Shown: positions 43,658 through 52,556, numbered from the stretch's first letter. The stretch is 64,000 bases of DNA from Ruegeria sp. YS9 (GCF_024628725.1 NZ_CP102410.1:682001-746000), one strand, 5' to 3'. Translations and numbers: made by a program. The notes: generated by a model not told the origin, from the sequence alone.

Positions 43658-44376
43658 TCGAAATTCGCGACCTGCACAAGTATTTCGGCGCGCTGCATGT
43701 GCTGAAAGGCATCAATCTGGATGTGCAGAAAGGAGAAGTCCTGTCGGTGATCGGCGCATCGGGCTCCGGCAAATCGACCCTGCTGTATTGCATCAACGGG
43801 CTGGAGCCGATCCAGCAAGGCTCGGTCAGGGTCGATGGCACCGATGTTCATGCCAAAGGCACCGACATCAACAAGCTGCGCACGAAGCTGGGGATGGTAT
43901 TTCAGCAATGGAACAGCTTTCCCCATCTGACAGCGCTGGAAAACGTCGCACTCGCCCCCAAGATCGTCAAGGGACTGTCAAAATCAGAAGCCCGCGATAT
44001 CGCCGCCCGCCAACTGACCCATGTTGGCCTGGGCGAAAAGCTGGGCGTCTACCCCTCGGCCCTTTCGGGTGGCCAGCAACAGCGTCTGGCCATCGCCCGC
44101 GCGCTGGCGATGGAACCGGAATACATGCTGTTTGATGAGGCGACGTCAGCGCTGGACCCCGAACTGGTGGGCGAGGTTCTCGACACGATGCGCCTTTTGG
44201 CCGAAGAAGGGATGACCATGATTTGTGTCACGCACGAGATGGGTTTCGCACGCGATGTGTCGGACCGGGTTGCTTATTTCCATCAGGGCATGATGGAAGA
44301 GATCGGCCCGCCCGGGCAGATATTCGGTGATGCGCAATCCGAAAACACCCGTAAATTCCTGGCCAACGTGCGCTGA
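43654..44376 (+). CDS. Amino-acid ABC transporter ATP-binding protein
   Basis: A 240-residue ATPase with Walker A GASGSGKST, Q-loop VFQQWNSFPHLT, signature [15 protein letters not shown] and Walker B MLFDEATSALDPE. The Q-loop and overall sequence fit the GlnQ/HisP class. The ATG at 43654 is chosen over an upstream GTG because it gives the standard start MIEIRDLHKYFG and a 4-bp overlap with the permease. Confidence 0.93.
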   Translation: MIEIRDLHKYFGALHVLKGINLDVQKGEVLSVIGASGSGKSTLLYCINGLEPIQQGSVRVDGTDVHAKGTDINKLRTKLGMVFQQWNSFPHLTALENVALAPKIVKGLSKSEARDIAARQLTHVGLGEKLGVYPSALSGGQQQRLAIARALAMEPEYMLFDEATSALDPELVGEVLDTMRLLAEEGMTMICVTHEMGFARDVSDRVAYFHQGMMEEIGPPGQIFGDAQSENTRKFLANVR

Positions 44377-44415
44377 GTGCACCGGCCCCCTGAAACAACG
44401 AGGAAGATCACCTTC

Positions 44416-45375
44416 ATGTCCAAGAATATCTTCACCGGCACCATGCCAGCCCTGATGACCCCCTGCAAAACCGACCGGACACCGGATTTCGATGCTCTGG
44501 TCAAAAAGGGCAAGGAAATGATCCAGGCAGGCATGTCGGCCGTGGTGTATTGCGGTTCGATGGGCGACTGGCCGTTGCTGTCGGATGCCGAACGCATGCA
44601 AGGTGTCGAACGCCTGATCGAGGCAGGCCTGCCCGTCGTCGTCGGCACCGGTGCGATAAACTCGAAATCTGCCGTGGCGCTGGCTGCACATGCGCAAAAG
44701 GTCGGAGCGGCAGGGCTTATGGTCATCCCACGTGTGCTGTCGCGCGGATCGTCCATCCCGGCACAGCGCAACCACTTCAAGGCAATCCTGTCAGCCGCGC
44801 CGGATATCCCGGCCATCATTTACAACAGCCCCGTTTACGGCTTCGCCACCCGCGCCGATTTGTTCCTGGAATTGCGTGCAGATCATCCGAACCTGGTTGG
44901 GTTCAAGGAATTCGGCGGCAAAAGCGACCTGCGCTACGCCGCGGAACACATCACCTCGAAAGATGATCAGGTGACACTGATGGTTGGTGTGGATACCGAG
45001 GTTTACCATGGCTTCGTCAACTGCGGCGCTACCGGATCGATTACCGGTATTGGTACTGCCTTGCCCAAAGAGGCACTGCTGCTGGCCGCCCTGTGCCAGA
45101 AAGCGGCGGCGGGCCACGCCGAAGCGCGCCTGCGCGCGCGCGAGCTTGAAGAAGCCTTTGGCGTGCTGGCCAGCTTTGACGAAGGCACCGATCTGGTGCT
45201 GTATTACAAGCACCTTCTGGTCCTGAACGGTGAAGAGGAATACCGCTTGCACTTCAACGAAACCGACGAACTGACGGATGCCCAGCGCAACTATTGCGAA
45301 CAGCAATACAGACTGTTCCGCACATGGTTTGCCGACTGGTCCAGCCAGGGCGGAGTCATCGCTGAATGCATGTGA
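44416..45375 (+). CDS. DHDPS-family lyase, probable pyrroline-4-hydroxy-2-carboxylate deaminase
   Basis: A 319-residue TIM-barrel enzyme of the DapA/NAL family. The Schiff-base lysine is Lys164 (NLVGFKEFGG) and the conserved Tyr is in IIYNSPVYGF. In bacterial hydroxyproline breakdown a member of this family deaminates delta1-pyrroline-4-hydroxy-2-carboxylate to alpha-ketoglutarate semialdehyde; the genes before and after fit that role. The start at 44416 follows GAGGAAGATC. Its 3' end overlaps the epimerase gene by 10 bp. Confidence 0.82.
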   Translation: MSKNIFTGTMPALMTPCKTDRTPDFDALVKKGKEMIQAGMSAVVYCGSMGDWPLLSDAERMQGVERLIEAGLPVVVGTGAINSKSAVALAAHAQKVGAAGLMVIPRVLSRGSSIPAQRNHFKAILSAAPDIPAIIYNSPVYGFATRADLFLELRADHPNLVGFKEFGGKSDLRYAAEHITSKDDQVTLMVGVDTEVYHGFVNCGATGSITGIGTALPKEALLLAALCQKAAAGHAEARLRARELEEAFGVLASFDEGTDLVLYYKHLLVLNGEEEYRLHFNETDELTDAQRNYCEQQYRLFRTWFADWSSQGGVIAECM

Positions 45376-46298
45376 TCGACAGCCATACCGGAGGCATGCC
45401 CACGCGGGTCATCCTGAACGGCGGCCCCGATCTGGGGTCGGGCCCGCTGGCCGAGCGCGCACAACGTCTGGCCACCGAGCACAAGGCTTTCTACAAATCG
45501 GTCCTTCTGGAGCCGCGCGGCCAACCCGGCATGGTCGGGGCGCTTCTGGTCGCCCCGGAAACGTCTGGCTGCGAAACCGGCGTGATCTATTTCGATGCCG
45601 ACGCCGTTCTGGGCATGTGCGGTCACGGCACCATCGGCCTTGGGGTCACTCTGGCGCATCTGGGCCAGATCGGTCCGGGAACGCACGGGGTCGAAACGCC
45701 GGCCGGCGTCATCTCGGTTGAGCTGTTGGACGCCAATACGGTGCGCGTCACCAATATCGAAAGCCGCCGGGTCAGGGCTTCGGTGTCGGTTGAGGTCGAA
45801 GGCCATGGAAAAGTGACCGGTGATCTGGCCTATGGTGGTAACTGGTTCTTCATTGTCGATCCCAGTCCGATGGACGTGACGCCCGGCAACATCCGTGCCC
45901 TCACCGATCTGACCATTGCAATTCGCAAAGCCTGCACCGACCAGAATGTGCGTGGTGAAAACGGGGAACCGGTGGACCACGTGATCTTGCAGGGCAAATC
46001 CCCGGACAAAGACGTTCACAGCCGGAATTTCGTCCTGTGCCCGGACGATCAATATGACCGATCCCCGTGCGGGACAGGCAGTTCGGCGCGTCTGGCCTGT
46101 CTGGCGGCGGATGGGGTTCTGGCTCCGGGGGTTGAGATCGTGCAGGAAAGCGTGATCGGCAGTTCCTACCGGCTGAGCTATCAGCCCGGCCCCAATGGCG
46201 GCGTCATTCCAACCCTGACCGGGCAGGCGCATATCATGGCCGAGGGCACATTGATTTTCGCGCAAAACGATCCGTTCCGCGGCGGGATCCTTCTTTGA
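45366..46298 (+). CDS. 4-hydroxyproline 2-epimerase (proline racemase superfamily)
   Basis: A 310-residue proline-racemase-fold enzyme that turns trans-4-hydroxy-L-proline into cis-4-hydroxy-D-proline, the first catabolic step. Both acid/base cysteines are present: Cys85 (GMCGHGTIGLG) and Cys235 (RSPCGTGSSARLA), the Cys/Cys pair of true epimerases. The opening IDSHTGGMPTRVI is standard. It overlaps the deaminase gene and precedes the oxidase, giving the usual order of hydroxyproline operons. Confidence 0.9.
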   Translation: MHVIDSHTGGMPTRVILNGGPDLGSGPLAERAQRLATEHKAFYKSVLLEPRGQPGMVGALLVAPETSGCETGVIYFDADAVLGMCGHGTIGLGVTLAHLGQIGPGTHGVETPAGVISVELLDANTVRVTNIESRRVRASVSVEVEGHGKVTGDLAYGGNWFFIVDPSPMDVTPGNIRALTDLTIAIRKACTDQNVRGENGEPVDHVILQGKSPDKDVHSRNFVLCPDDQYDRSPCGTGSSARLACLAADGVLAPGVEIVQESVIGSSYRLSYQPGPNGGVIPTLTGQAHIMAEGTLIFAQNDPFRGGILL

Positions 46299-46364
46299 CA
46301 AAACCATCGGGGACTGGCGCAATCCGGCCCCCGGTACCGAACCACAGTTTGAAAAGATCTGGCC

Positions 46365-47615
46365 ATGCTGCAAGACAACCCGACGGATATTGTTGTGATC
46401 GGTGCCGGTATCATTGGGATCAGCACGGCACTGGAATTGCAAAAGCGCGGCAAACAGGTTCTGGTGCTGGATCGCGAAGGCGTAGGAGCCGGTGCCTCGA
46501 AAGGGAATGCCGGAGCTTTTGCCTTTACCGATATCGTGCCGTTGGCCACCCCCGGGATCATGCGCAAAGCTCCGAAATGGCTGTTTGATCCATTGGGTCC
46601 GCTTTCAATCCCCCCCTCTTACGCTTTGAACATCGCACCGTGGATGCTGCGGTTCTGGCGGGCCAGTTGGCAAGATCGCTATGCTGCGGCCTTGTCTGCA
46701 CAGGCTGCTTTGATGGATCACAGCCGCGCGGCGCTGGAACGCCAGATCGCGGATGTCGACGGCGAAGCGCTGATGCAACGCGAAGGCCAGTTGCAGTTGT
46801 TCGAAAGTGAAGGCGAATTCCGCGCCAGTCTGCCCACATGGGATATGCGCAAGGATCACGGCATCCCCTTTGATCTGCTGGACAGCCCCGACGCGATTGC
46901 GGACATCCAGCCCGGGCTTGACCGACGATTTACCCATGCGGGTTTTACGCCCACCTGGATGAACACGGTCGATCCGGCCAGCTGGGCAAGACATTTGGCC
47001 ACCCGGTTCACCGCCCGCGGCGGTCAGGTTGAAATCGCGGCAATCAACGCGCTCACACCGATGGATTCAGCCGTTCGCCTGACGACTTCGATCGGTGAAA
47101 TTGAAGCAAGACAGGTGATCGTGGCCGCCGGGGCCTGGTCTCACCAACTCGCGAAAACCTTGGGTGATCGCATCCCTCTGGAAACCGAGCGCGGATACAA
47201 CACCACCCTGCCCGAAGGGGCCTTTGACCTGCGCACCCATCTGACATTCGGGGGACATGGGTTCGTGGTGACTCGGATCAACGGCGGCGTGCGCATCGGA
47301 GGCGCGGTCGAGTTGGGCGGGCTGGAACTGCCACCCAATTACAAACGCGCCGACACGTTGCTGGCAAAGGCCGGTCGCTTCATGCCTGGCCTGAATTTGG
47401 AAGGCGGCACGCAATGGATGGGCTTCCGGCCGTCGCTTCCCGACAGTTTGCCGGTGATCGACCGCTCGGCCCGTGCGTCACAGGTGTTCTACGCCTTCGG
47501 ACATGGCCATCTGGGCTTGACGCAATCCGCAGGCACGGCGGAACTGGTCGCGGATCTGGTCACGAACGCCAAGCCCGCGCTCGACATGAAGCCTTACGCA
47601 TCCACACGCTTCTGA
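46365..47615 (+). CDS. FAD-dependent D-amino-acid (D-hydroxyproline) oxidase/dehydrogenase, DadA-like
   Basis: A 416-residue flavoprotein with the FAD-binding IVVIGAGIIGISTALELQKR at its N-terminus and the DadA-like C-terminal segment FYAFGHGHLGLTQSAGTAELV. It should oxidise cis-4-hydroxy-D-proline to the pyrroline that the DHDPS-family enzyme deaminates. It follows the epimerase after 66 bp with only a modest ribosome site, and precedes the enolase-superfamily gene by 15 bp. Confidence 0.87.
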   Translation: MLQDNPTDIVVIGAGIIGISTALELQKRGKQVLVLDREGVGAGASKGNAGAFAFTDIVPLATPGIMRKAPKWLFDPLGPLSIPPSYALNIAPWMLRFWRASWQDRYAAALSAQAALMDHSRAALERQIADVDGEALMQREGQLQLFESEGEFRASLPTWDMRKDHGIPFDLLDSPDAIADIQPGLDRRFTHAGFTPTWMNTVDPASWARHLATRFTARGGQVEIAAINALTPMDSAVRLTTSIGEIEARQVIVAAGAWSHQLAKTLGDRIPLETERGYNTTLPEGAFDLRTHLTFGGHGFVVTRINGGVRIGGAVELGGLELPPNYKRADTLLAKAGRFMPGLNLEGGTQWMGFRPSLPDSLPVIDRSARASQVFYAFGHGHLGLTQSAGTAELVADLVTNAKPALDMKPYASTRF

Positions 47616-47630
47616 TCAGGAGAACACCTC

Positions 47631-48734
47631 ATGAAAATCACCGCACTGAACGTATATCAGGTGGATCTTCCGCTGAAGGAAGGCCGCTACAGCTGGTCCA
47701 ATGGCAACTATGTCGAAGTCTTCGACAGCACCGTTCTCGAGATCATCACGGATGAAGGTCTGAAGGGGTATGCCGAATGCTGCCCGCTGGGATCGGCTTA
47801 TCTTCCGTCCTTCGCCCTTGGCGTCAGGGCCGGGCTGGCCGAATTGTCGCCACATCTGATCGGGCAGGATCCGCTGAATATCGGCCAGATCAATCGTACC
47901 ATGGATGCTGCCCTGCGTGGCCACCCCTATGCCAAGGCGCCTGTCGATATCGCCTGCTGGGATCTGCTGGGCAAGACGACCGGGCAACCCCTTTACACCC
48001 TGTTGGGCGGCGCGGCACAAAAGGACGTGGTGCTGTATCGCGCGATCAGCCAGGAAGCGCCGGACATCATGGCGCAAAAGATCGAAGGCTATGCGGCCGA
48101 AGGCTACACGAAGTTCCAACTCAAGGTGGGCGGTGAAGCCAATGACGACATCGACCGCATTCATGCCACCCGCGCAGTTCTGAAAAAGACCGACCTGCTG
48201 GTGGCAGATGCCAACACCGGCTGGACCCGGCACGAGGCCGCCCGTGTCGTGGGCGCGGTCTCGGGTCTGGATGTCTATGTGGAACAACCCTGTTTGACCT
48301 ATGAGGAATGCGTGTCGATCCGCCGCCGCACCGCGCTGCCCTTCGTGATGGATGAGGTCATCGACACGCCCAACACATTGGTCCGCGGCATCGCCGATGA
48401 CGCCATGGACGTGATCAATCTGAAAATCTCCAAGGTAGGAGGTTTGACCAAGGCAAAACTGATGCGGGATCTGTGCGTGGCGCACGGTATTCCAATGACC
48501 ATCGAGGACACATGGGGCGGCGACATCACCACAGCCACCATCGCCCATCTGGCACGGTCAACACCGTCCGAGTTCACGTTCTCGGCCACCGATTTCAATT
48601 CCTATGGTACCGTGGACATCGCCGAAGGCGCACCGAAGCGTGTCAATGGCCGGATGACCGCAGCAGATCGTCCCGGTCTGGGCGTGACACCGATCTTCGA
48701 CGCGCTGGGTGCTCCTGTCGCGCAGTACGGCTGA
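47631..48734 (+). CDS. Enolase-superfamily (mandelate racemase/muconate lactonizing) enzyme of imino-acid metabolism
   Basis: A 367-residue enolase-superfamily protein. The two catalytic lysines are Lys165 (KFQLKVGG) and Lys265 ([10 protein letters not shown]); metal ligands are Asp193 (VADANTGW), Glu218 (VEQPC) and Asp241 (VMDEVID). This two-lysine arrangement supports 1,1-proton transfer or syn-dehydration. Known members in hydroxyproline clusters of Rhodobacterales are hydroxyproline-betaine 2-epimerase (HpbD, same length) and cis-3-hydroxy-L-proline dehydratase. Either would fit here; sequence alone does not decide. It sits within the operon, so its substrate is probably another proline derivative. 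Confidence 0.82.
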   Translation: MKITALNVYQVDLPLKEGRYSWSNGNYVEVFDSTVLEIITDEGLKGYAECCPLGSAYLPSFALGVRAGLAELSPHLIGQDPLNIGQINRTMDAALRGHPYAKAPVDIACWDLLGKTTGQPLYTLLGGAAQKDVVLYRAISQEAPDIMAQKIEGYAAEGYTKFQLKVGGEANDDIDRIHATRAVLKKTDLLVADANTGWTRHEAARVVGAVSGLDVYVEQPCLTYEECVSIRRRTALPFVMDEVIDTPNTLVRGIADDAMDVINLKISKVGGLTKAKLMRDLCVAHGIPMTIEDTWGGDITTATIAHLARSTPSEFTFSATDFNSYGTVDIAEGAPKRVNGRMTAADRPGLGVTPIFDALGAPVAQYG

Positions 48735-48741
48735 GGTAAAC

Positions 48742-49767
48742 ATGCGCAGCAGCAAAACCATACATGTGATCTCGGCCCATGCCGAAGGTGAGGTTGGAGA
48801 TGTCATCGTCGGAGGCGTCGCCCCACCGCCGGGCGACACTCTCTGGGATCAGCGAAGCTTCATTGCGCAGGACCAGACACTGCGCAACTTTGTTCTCAAC
48901 GAGCCGCGCGGCGGTGTGTTCCGGCATGTCAACCTTCTGGTTCCGCCAAAACACCCCGAGGCGGACGCCGCCTGGATCATCATGGAACCCGAAGACACGC
49001 CGCCCATGTCGGGGTCTAACTCGATCTGTGTCTCAACCGTGTTGCTGGATGGCGGGATCATTCCGATGAAAGAGCCGGAAACCCATATGGTGCTCGAGGC
49101 ACCGGGCGGGCTGGTCCGGGTGCGTGCGGAATGCCGCGATGGCAAGGCGCGGCGCATCTTCGTCCAGAACCTGCCCAGCTTTGCCGACAAGCTGTCGGTC
49201 CCGCTCGAGGTATCCGGACTGGGCACGATCACGGTAGATACCGCTTATGGCGGCGACAGCTTCGTGGTCGTCGATGCGCAGACGCTTGGGTTTGCAATCG
49301 TCGATAATGAGGCCCGCGACATAGCCCGGTTGGGGGTAAAGATCACAAACGCCGCCAATGAACAGCTTGGGTTCTCTCATCCCGAGAACCCGGACTGGGA
49401 TCATATATCGTTCTGCGCCTTTTGCGGCCCGCTGAGCGAGACGGAAACCGGTCTAAGCGGCAAGTCCGCCGTGGCGATCCAGCCGGGTAAGGTTGACCGT
49501 TCACCAACGGGTACCGCGGTGTCTGCCCGCATGGCGCTGATGGCGGCCAAGGGGGTGATGAAACCCGGCCAGACCTTCGACGCGGTTTCGATCATCGGAT
49601 CACGATTTACCGGTCGGATCCTTGACACTGTGCAGATAGGTGGCCGCCCGGCAATCGTTCCTGAAATCAGCGGTCGCGGTTGGATCACCGGAATACATCA
49701 GCACATGCTGGACCCTGACGACCCGTGGCCCGGTGGGTATCGCCTGTCTGACACCTGGGGTGTTTGA
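48742..49767 (+). CDS. Proline racemase-superfamily protein with Ser/Thr in place of catalytic cysteines
   Basis: A 341-residue homologue of trans-3-hydroxy-L-proline dehydratase and hydroxyproline epimerase. The first acid/base position is Ser90 ([10 protein letters not shown]) and the second is Thr256 ([14 protein letters not shown]), so neither catalytic Cys is kept. Ser/Cys and Cys/Thr pairs are known in 3-hydroxyproline dehydratases; a Ser/Thr pair I cannot match to a characterised enzyme. The fold-defining segments ([19 protein letters not shown]) are intact and there is no sign of decay. The start at 48742 follows AGGTAAAC, 7 bp after the enolase-type gene. Possible roles are a dehydratase with altered chemistry or a new imino-acid lyase. 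Confidence 0.8.
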   Translation: MRSSKTIHVISAHAEGEVGDVIVGGVAPPPGDTLWDQRSFIAQDQTLRNFVLNEPRGGVFRHVNLLVPPKHPEADAAWIIMEPEDTPPMSGSNSICVSTVLLDGGIIPMKEPETHMVLEAPGGLVRVRAECRDGKARRIFVQNLPSFADKLSVPLEVSGLGTITVDTAYGGDSFVVVDAQTLGFAIVDNEARDIARLGVKITNAANEQLGFSHPENPDWDHISFCAFCGPLSETETGLSGKSAVAIQPGKVDRSPTGTAVSARMALMAAKGVMKPGQTFDAVSIIGSRFTGRILDTVQIGGRPAIVPEISGRGWITGIHQHMLDPDDPWPGGYRLSDTWGV

Positions 49768-49793
49768 TGTCGGGAAACACATTATTCAGAGAC

Positions 49794-49852
49794 GGAAAAG
49801 TCTGAAGATACGCGGGCTGGTTACGGATTCATAAGCAGATTCAGGCTTTTCC
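49794..49852. repeat. Long inverted repeat after the hydroxyproline operon
   Basis: GGAAAAGTCTGAA (49794-49806) pairs with TTCAGGCTTTTCC (49840-49852) at 12 of 13 positions around a 33-nt loop. It lies 27 bp after the last operon gene. A further GGAAAAGTC copy is at 49900-49908. It may be a 3'-end structure of the operon mRNA. Confidence 0.5.
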
Positions 49853-49862
49853 AGATCTCGGG

Positions 49863-49884
49863 CATGGGTCGAACATGGGTCGAA
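49863..49884. repeat. Perfect 11-bp tandem repeat upstream of the GntR gene
   Basis: CATGGGTCGAA occurs twice back to back, ending 72 bp before the GntR start. Identical direct repeats in a promoter region can be activator half-sites one helical turn apart, or a recent duplication. Confidence 0.6.
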
Positions 49885-49923
49885 ATCCAAGTTCGGCTTG
49901 GAAAAGTCGATGATTACGGGTAA

Positions 49924-49937
49924 TTGTATCCAAAAAA
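49924..49937 (+). promoter_or_regulatory. TGTATCCAA half-site in the GntR gene's own promoter
   Basis: TTGTATCCAAAAAA lies 19 bp before the GntR start. It shares TGTATCCAA with the elements at 2319 and 41398 and, inverted, at 50662, but here only one half is well conserved. Weak autoregulation is plausible. Confidence 0.45.
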
Positions 49938-49956
49938 CCGTGGCGGGATATTGGAC

Positions 49957-50637
49957 ATGGCAGGGAAACGCGCGATCACGAAACAAAGCCTACCGGACGT
50001 TATCGCAAATGATCTGCGTGAACGTATCCTGAGCGGCGAACTTGCCGAAGGTGAGACGATCCGGCAGGAAGCTCTGGCCGAGGAATATGATGTCTCGCGC
50101 ATGCCGATCCGCGAGGCGCTGAAGCGCCTGAATGCCGAAGGTCTGGTGCAATGGGCCAACAATCGCGGCGGCTCGGTGACCAAGCATTCCCTCGACGAAA
50201 TCGGTGAAATCTTCGATCTTCGCATCCTGATCGAAGTGGATCTGTTTCGCCGGGCCATCCCGAATATGGGCCCAAGGGAATTTGCGCGTTGCGACGAGAT
50301 TCTCAGGCAGATGGAAGCGTCATATGACGAAAATGACGTCGGCAAGTGGGGGATATTGAACTATCAATATCACTCGGCGCTTTATGCGGCGTCACAGCGG
50401 AAGCTGACCAACGAATTGCTGGACCGCGTCAACCTGCAATCGGATCGTTATGTAAGGATGCACCTGAGCGTGATGAAACAGCGCGAACCCGCAAAAAAGG
50501 AACATCGTGATCTGTTGCGGCTGGCGCAGGAAGGCAATGTGGACAAAGCCTGCGAGGTCTTGGCCCAGCATATTCGCCGGACCAAGGAACAGCTTCTGGA
50601 AATGATCGCCTCGAAGCGCGGGACAGACGAACCCTAG
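49957..50637 (+). CDS. GntR-family regulator, FCD subfamily
   Basis: A 226-residue regulator. It has an N-terminal winged helix (VIANDLRERILSGELAEGET, then LAEEYDVSRMPIREALKRLN) and an all-helical FCD effector domain with metal/ligand histidines near YQYHSALY and LAQHIRRTKE. The ATG at 49957 is preferred to a TTG at 49924. It lies between the hydroxyproline operon and the semialdehyde dehydrogenase gene, and the repeated TGGAT-N5-ATCCA sites flank that set. It is the likely repressor of hydroxyproline use; the effector is inferred to be hydroxyproline or a pathway intermediate. Confidence 0.88.
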   Translation: MAGKRAITKQSLPDVIANDLRERILSGELAEGETIRQEALAEEYDVSRMPIREALKRLNAEGLVQWANNRGGSVTKHSLDEIGEIFDLRILIEVDLFRRAIPNMGPREFARCDEILRQMEASYDENDVGKWGILNYQYHSALYAASQRKLTNELLDRVNLQSDRYVRMHLSVMKQREPAKKEHRDLLRLAQEGNVDKACEVLAQHIRRTKEQLLEMIASKRGTDEP

Positions 50638-50658
50638 GGCGGTCTTGCATGTCCTGCC

Positions 50659-50677
50659 ATTTTGGATACATTATCCA
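50659..50677 (+). promoter_or_regulatory. Operator TGGAT-N5-ATCCA upstream of the semialdehyde dehydrogenase
   Basis: TGGATACATTATCCA (50663-50677) is a perfect dyad with the same 5-5-5 layout as the site at 41391. Read on the other strand it contains AATGTATCCAAAAT, identical to 2317-2330. It lies 22 bp after the GntR stop and 32 bp before the dehydrogenase start. Confidence 0.65.
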
Positions 50678-50709
50678 TTAATCTGGACATCCCGAATTAC
50701 GAGGCCCAA

Positions 50710-52224
50710 ATGACCTTTACCCCGCATGGCAAGCATCTGATCGCCGGCAACTGGCTTGCTGGTGACGATTTCTTTGCATCACAACCCGCACATGGGCCAT
50801 CGCATGACTTTTCGAAAGGTCGCATTTCAGACGTCGACGCCGCTGCGCAGGCCGCGGAAGAGGCGTTTTGGAGTTATGGCTATTCCACTCGGGAAGAACG
50901 CGCCGCCTTTCTGAACTCCATTGCCGACGAGATCGAAGCGCGCGCCGATGCAATCACCGAGATTGGCACTCAGGAAACCGGCCTGCCCGAGGCTCGGCTG
51001 CAAGGTGAGCGGGGCCGCACGTCGGGGCAGCTGAGGCTGTTCGCAACGCATATCCTCAGCGGCGATTATCTGGACCGGCGCCACGACAGCGCACTGCCGG
51101 ACCGTTCCCCCCTGCCCCGGCCCGATCTGAAGATGATCCAGCGCCCGATCGGCCCGGTCGCGGTGTTCGGCGCATCAAATTTCCCGCTGGCATTTTCCAC
51201 CGCCGGGGGGGACACCGCCGCCGCACTGGCTGCCGGCTGCCCGGTTGTCGTCAAAGGCCACGGCGCCCATCCGGGCACCGGCGAGATCATCGCCGAAGCC
51301 ATCCTTGCGGCCATCCGCCGTTGCAACATTCATCCCGGCGTTTTCAGCTTGATCCAGAACGGCGGCCCGGCTGTGGGTTCTGCCTTGGTGCAGCACCCTC
51401 TGATCAAGGCGGTCGGGTTCACCGGATCGCTTGCGGGCGGCCGCGCCCTGTTCGACCTGTGCGCCGCGCGCCCCGAACCAATTCCGTTTTTTGGCGAGCT
51501 TGGATCGGTCAATCCCATGTTCATTCTGGATGCGGCACTGACAAACCGGGGTGAAGACATCGCCAAAGGCTGGGCCGGCTCGCTGACGATGGGCGCTGGT
51601 CAGTTCTGCACCAACCCGGGCGTCGTCGTGATGCCCGCAGGTGAAGCAACGGACCGTTTCGCCGAGATCGCACAGGCCGCATTGACCGAAGTTCCGGCGC
51701 AGACCATGCTGACCGACGGCATCGCCAAAGCCTATCGCAACGGTCAGGCCCGTGTTGCTGAAACCGCTGGCGTTCACGAGGTTCTGGCTTCGACATGCGA
51801 TCAGCGCAATGCAACCCCTTTCCTTTACCGAACAAGCGCCGCAACCTGGCTGGCCAACACATCCCTCGCGGAAGAGGTGTTCGGCCCGCTGGGCATCATC
51901 GTGACCGCCGAGACATCCGACGAAATGCACGATGTCGCGCGCGGATTGCACGGGCAGCTGACCTGCACCCTGCATATGGACGAGGCCGACATGGGCATGG
52001 CGCGGTCCCTGCTGCCGATCCTTGAACGCAAAGCCGGGCGCGTGTTGGCCAATGGCTTCCCCACGGGGGTCGAGGTATGTGACAGCATGGTCCATGGCGG
52101 TCCCTACCCGGCTTCAACCAATTTCGGTGCCACATCCGTGGGCACATTGTCGATCCGACGTTTCTTGCGTCCTGTTTGCTATCAGAACCTGCCGGATGCC
52201 TTGCTGCCGGAACACTTCTCATAG
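50710..52224 (+). CDS. Alpha-ketoglutaric semialdehyde (2,5-dioxovalerate) dehydrogenase
   Basis: A 504-residue aldehyde dehydrogenase of the KGSADH group. It has PIGPVAVFGASNFPLAFSTA, the catalytic Glu in FFGELGSVNPMFIL and the nucleophile in GAGQFCTNPGVVV. It makes alpha-ketoglutarate from the semialdehyde produced by the deaminase, completing the route to the TCA cycle. The start at 50710 follows GAGGCCC; an upstream frame from 50662 would run through the operator. It is a separate transcript from the GntR gene or read-through from it. Confidence 0.9.
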   Translation: MTFTPHGKHLIAGNWLAGDDFFASQPAHGPSHDFSKGRISDVDAAAQAAEEAFWSYGYSTREERAAFLNSIADEIEARADAITEIGTQETGLPEARLQGERGRTSGQLRLFATHILSGDYLDRRHDSALPDRSPLPRPDLKMIQRPIGPVAVFGASNFPLAFSTAGGDTAAALAAGCPVVVKGHGAHPGTGEIIAEAILAAIRRCNIHPGVFSLIQNGGPAVGSALVQHPLIKAVGFTGSLAGGRALFDLCAARPEPIPFFGELGSVNPMFILDAALTNRGEDIAKGWAGSLTMGAGQFCTNPGVVVMPAGEATDRFAEIAQAALTEVPAQTMLTDGIAKAYRNGQARVAETAGVHEVLASTCDQRNATPFLYRTSAATWLANTSLAEEVFGPLGIIVTAETSDEMHDVARGLHGQLTCTLHMDEADMGMARSLLPILERKAGRVLANGFPTGVEVCDSMVHGGPYPASTNFGATSVGTLSIRRFLRPVCYQNLPDALLPEHFS

Positions 52225-52317
52225 GGAAATCAGTCGACACCCGCCGATACTCTGAAAGCACGATGCGCAGCAGGGTGTCGGCGGTTGTAACTGCCAAGCG
52301 ACAGGGGAAGGAGGCAC

Positions 52318-52551
52318 ATGCCCCCGGATCCAATTGCACAGTTTCATTTGGGTAACAGTGCTTTTGATCAATCGGTTCATGGGAACGCAATCACGGCCCG
52401 ATCCGTTGGCACCATGGTCAACTACCTGTATGAATTGACCCGTGTTGCCCAATACCATGAACAATTCACCAATACCCATGAGATGATCGCCTCATTCGAG
52501 ATCCATTTCCTCGCTGCATCCACCTCTCTCTCCATACTTCAAGAAAGGTAA
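52318..52551 (+). pseudogene. Remnant of malonyl-CoA decarboxylase C-terminus
   Basis: A 77-residue frame whose sequence resembles only the last part of malonyl-CoA decarboxylase: PDPIAQFHLGNSAF matches the family DPVARFHLGNGA, and TMVNYLYEL with YHEQFTNTHEMIAS matches the MVNYLYDL/NHEAY/VAS ending. The complete enzyme has over 400 residues; the helical and catalytic acetyltransferase-like parts are absent, and no trace is seen in the 93 bp upstream. It keeps a good ribosome site (GGAAGGAGGCAC) and ends 5 bp before matB, the usual operon partner of matA. I read it as a truncated matA that lost its 5' part by deletion; a small expressed peptide cannot be excluded. Confidence 0.7.
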
Positions 52552-52556
52552 ACCTG

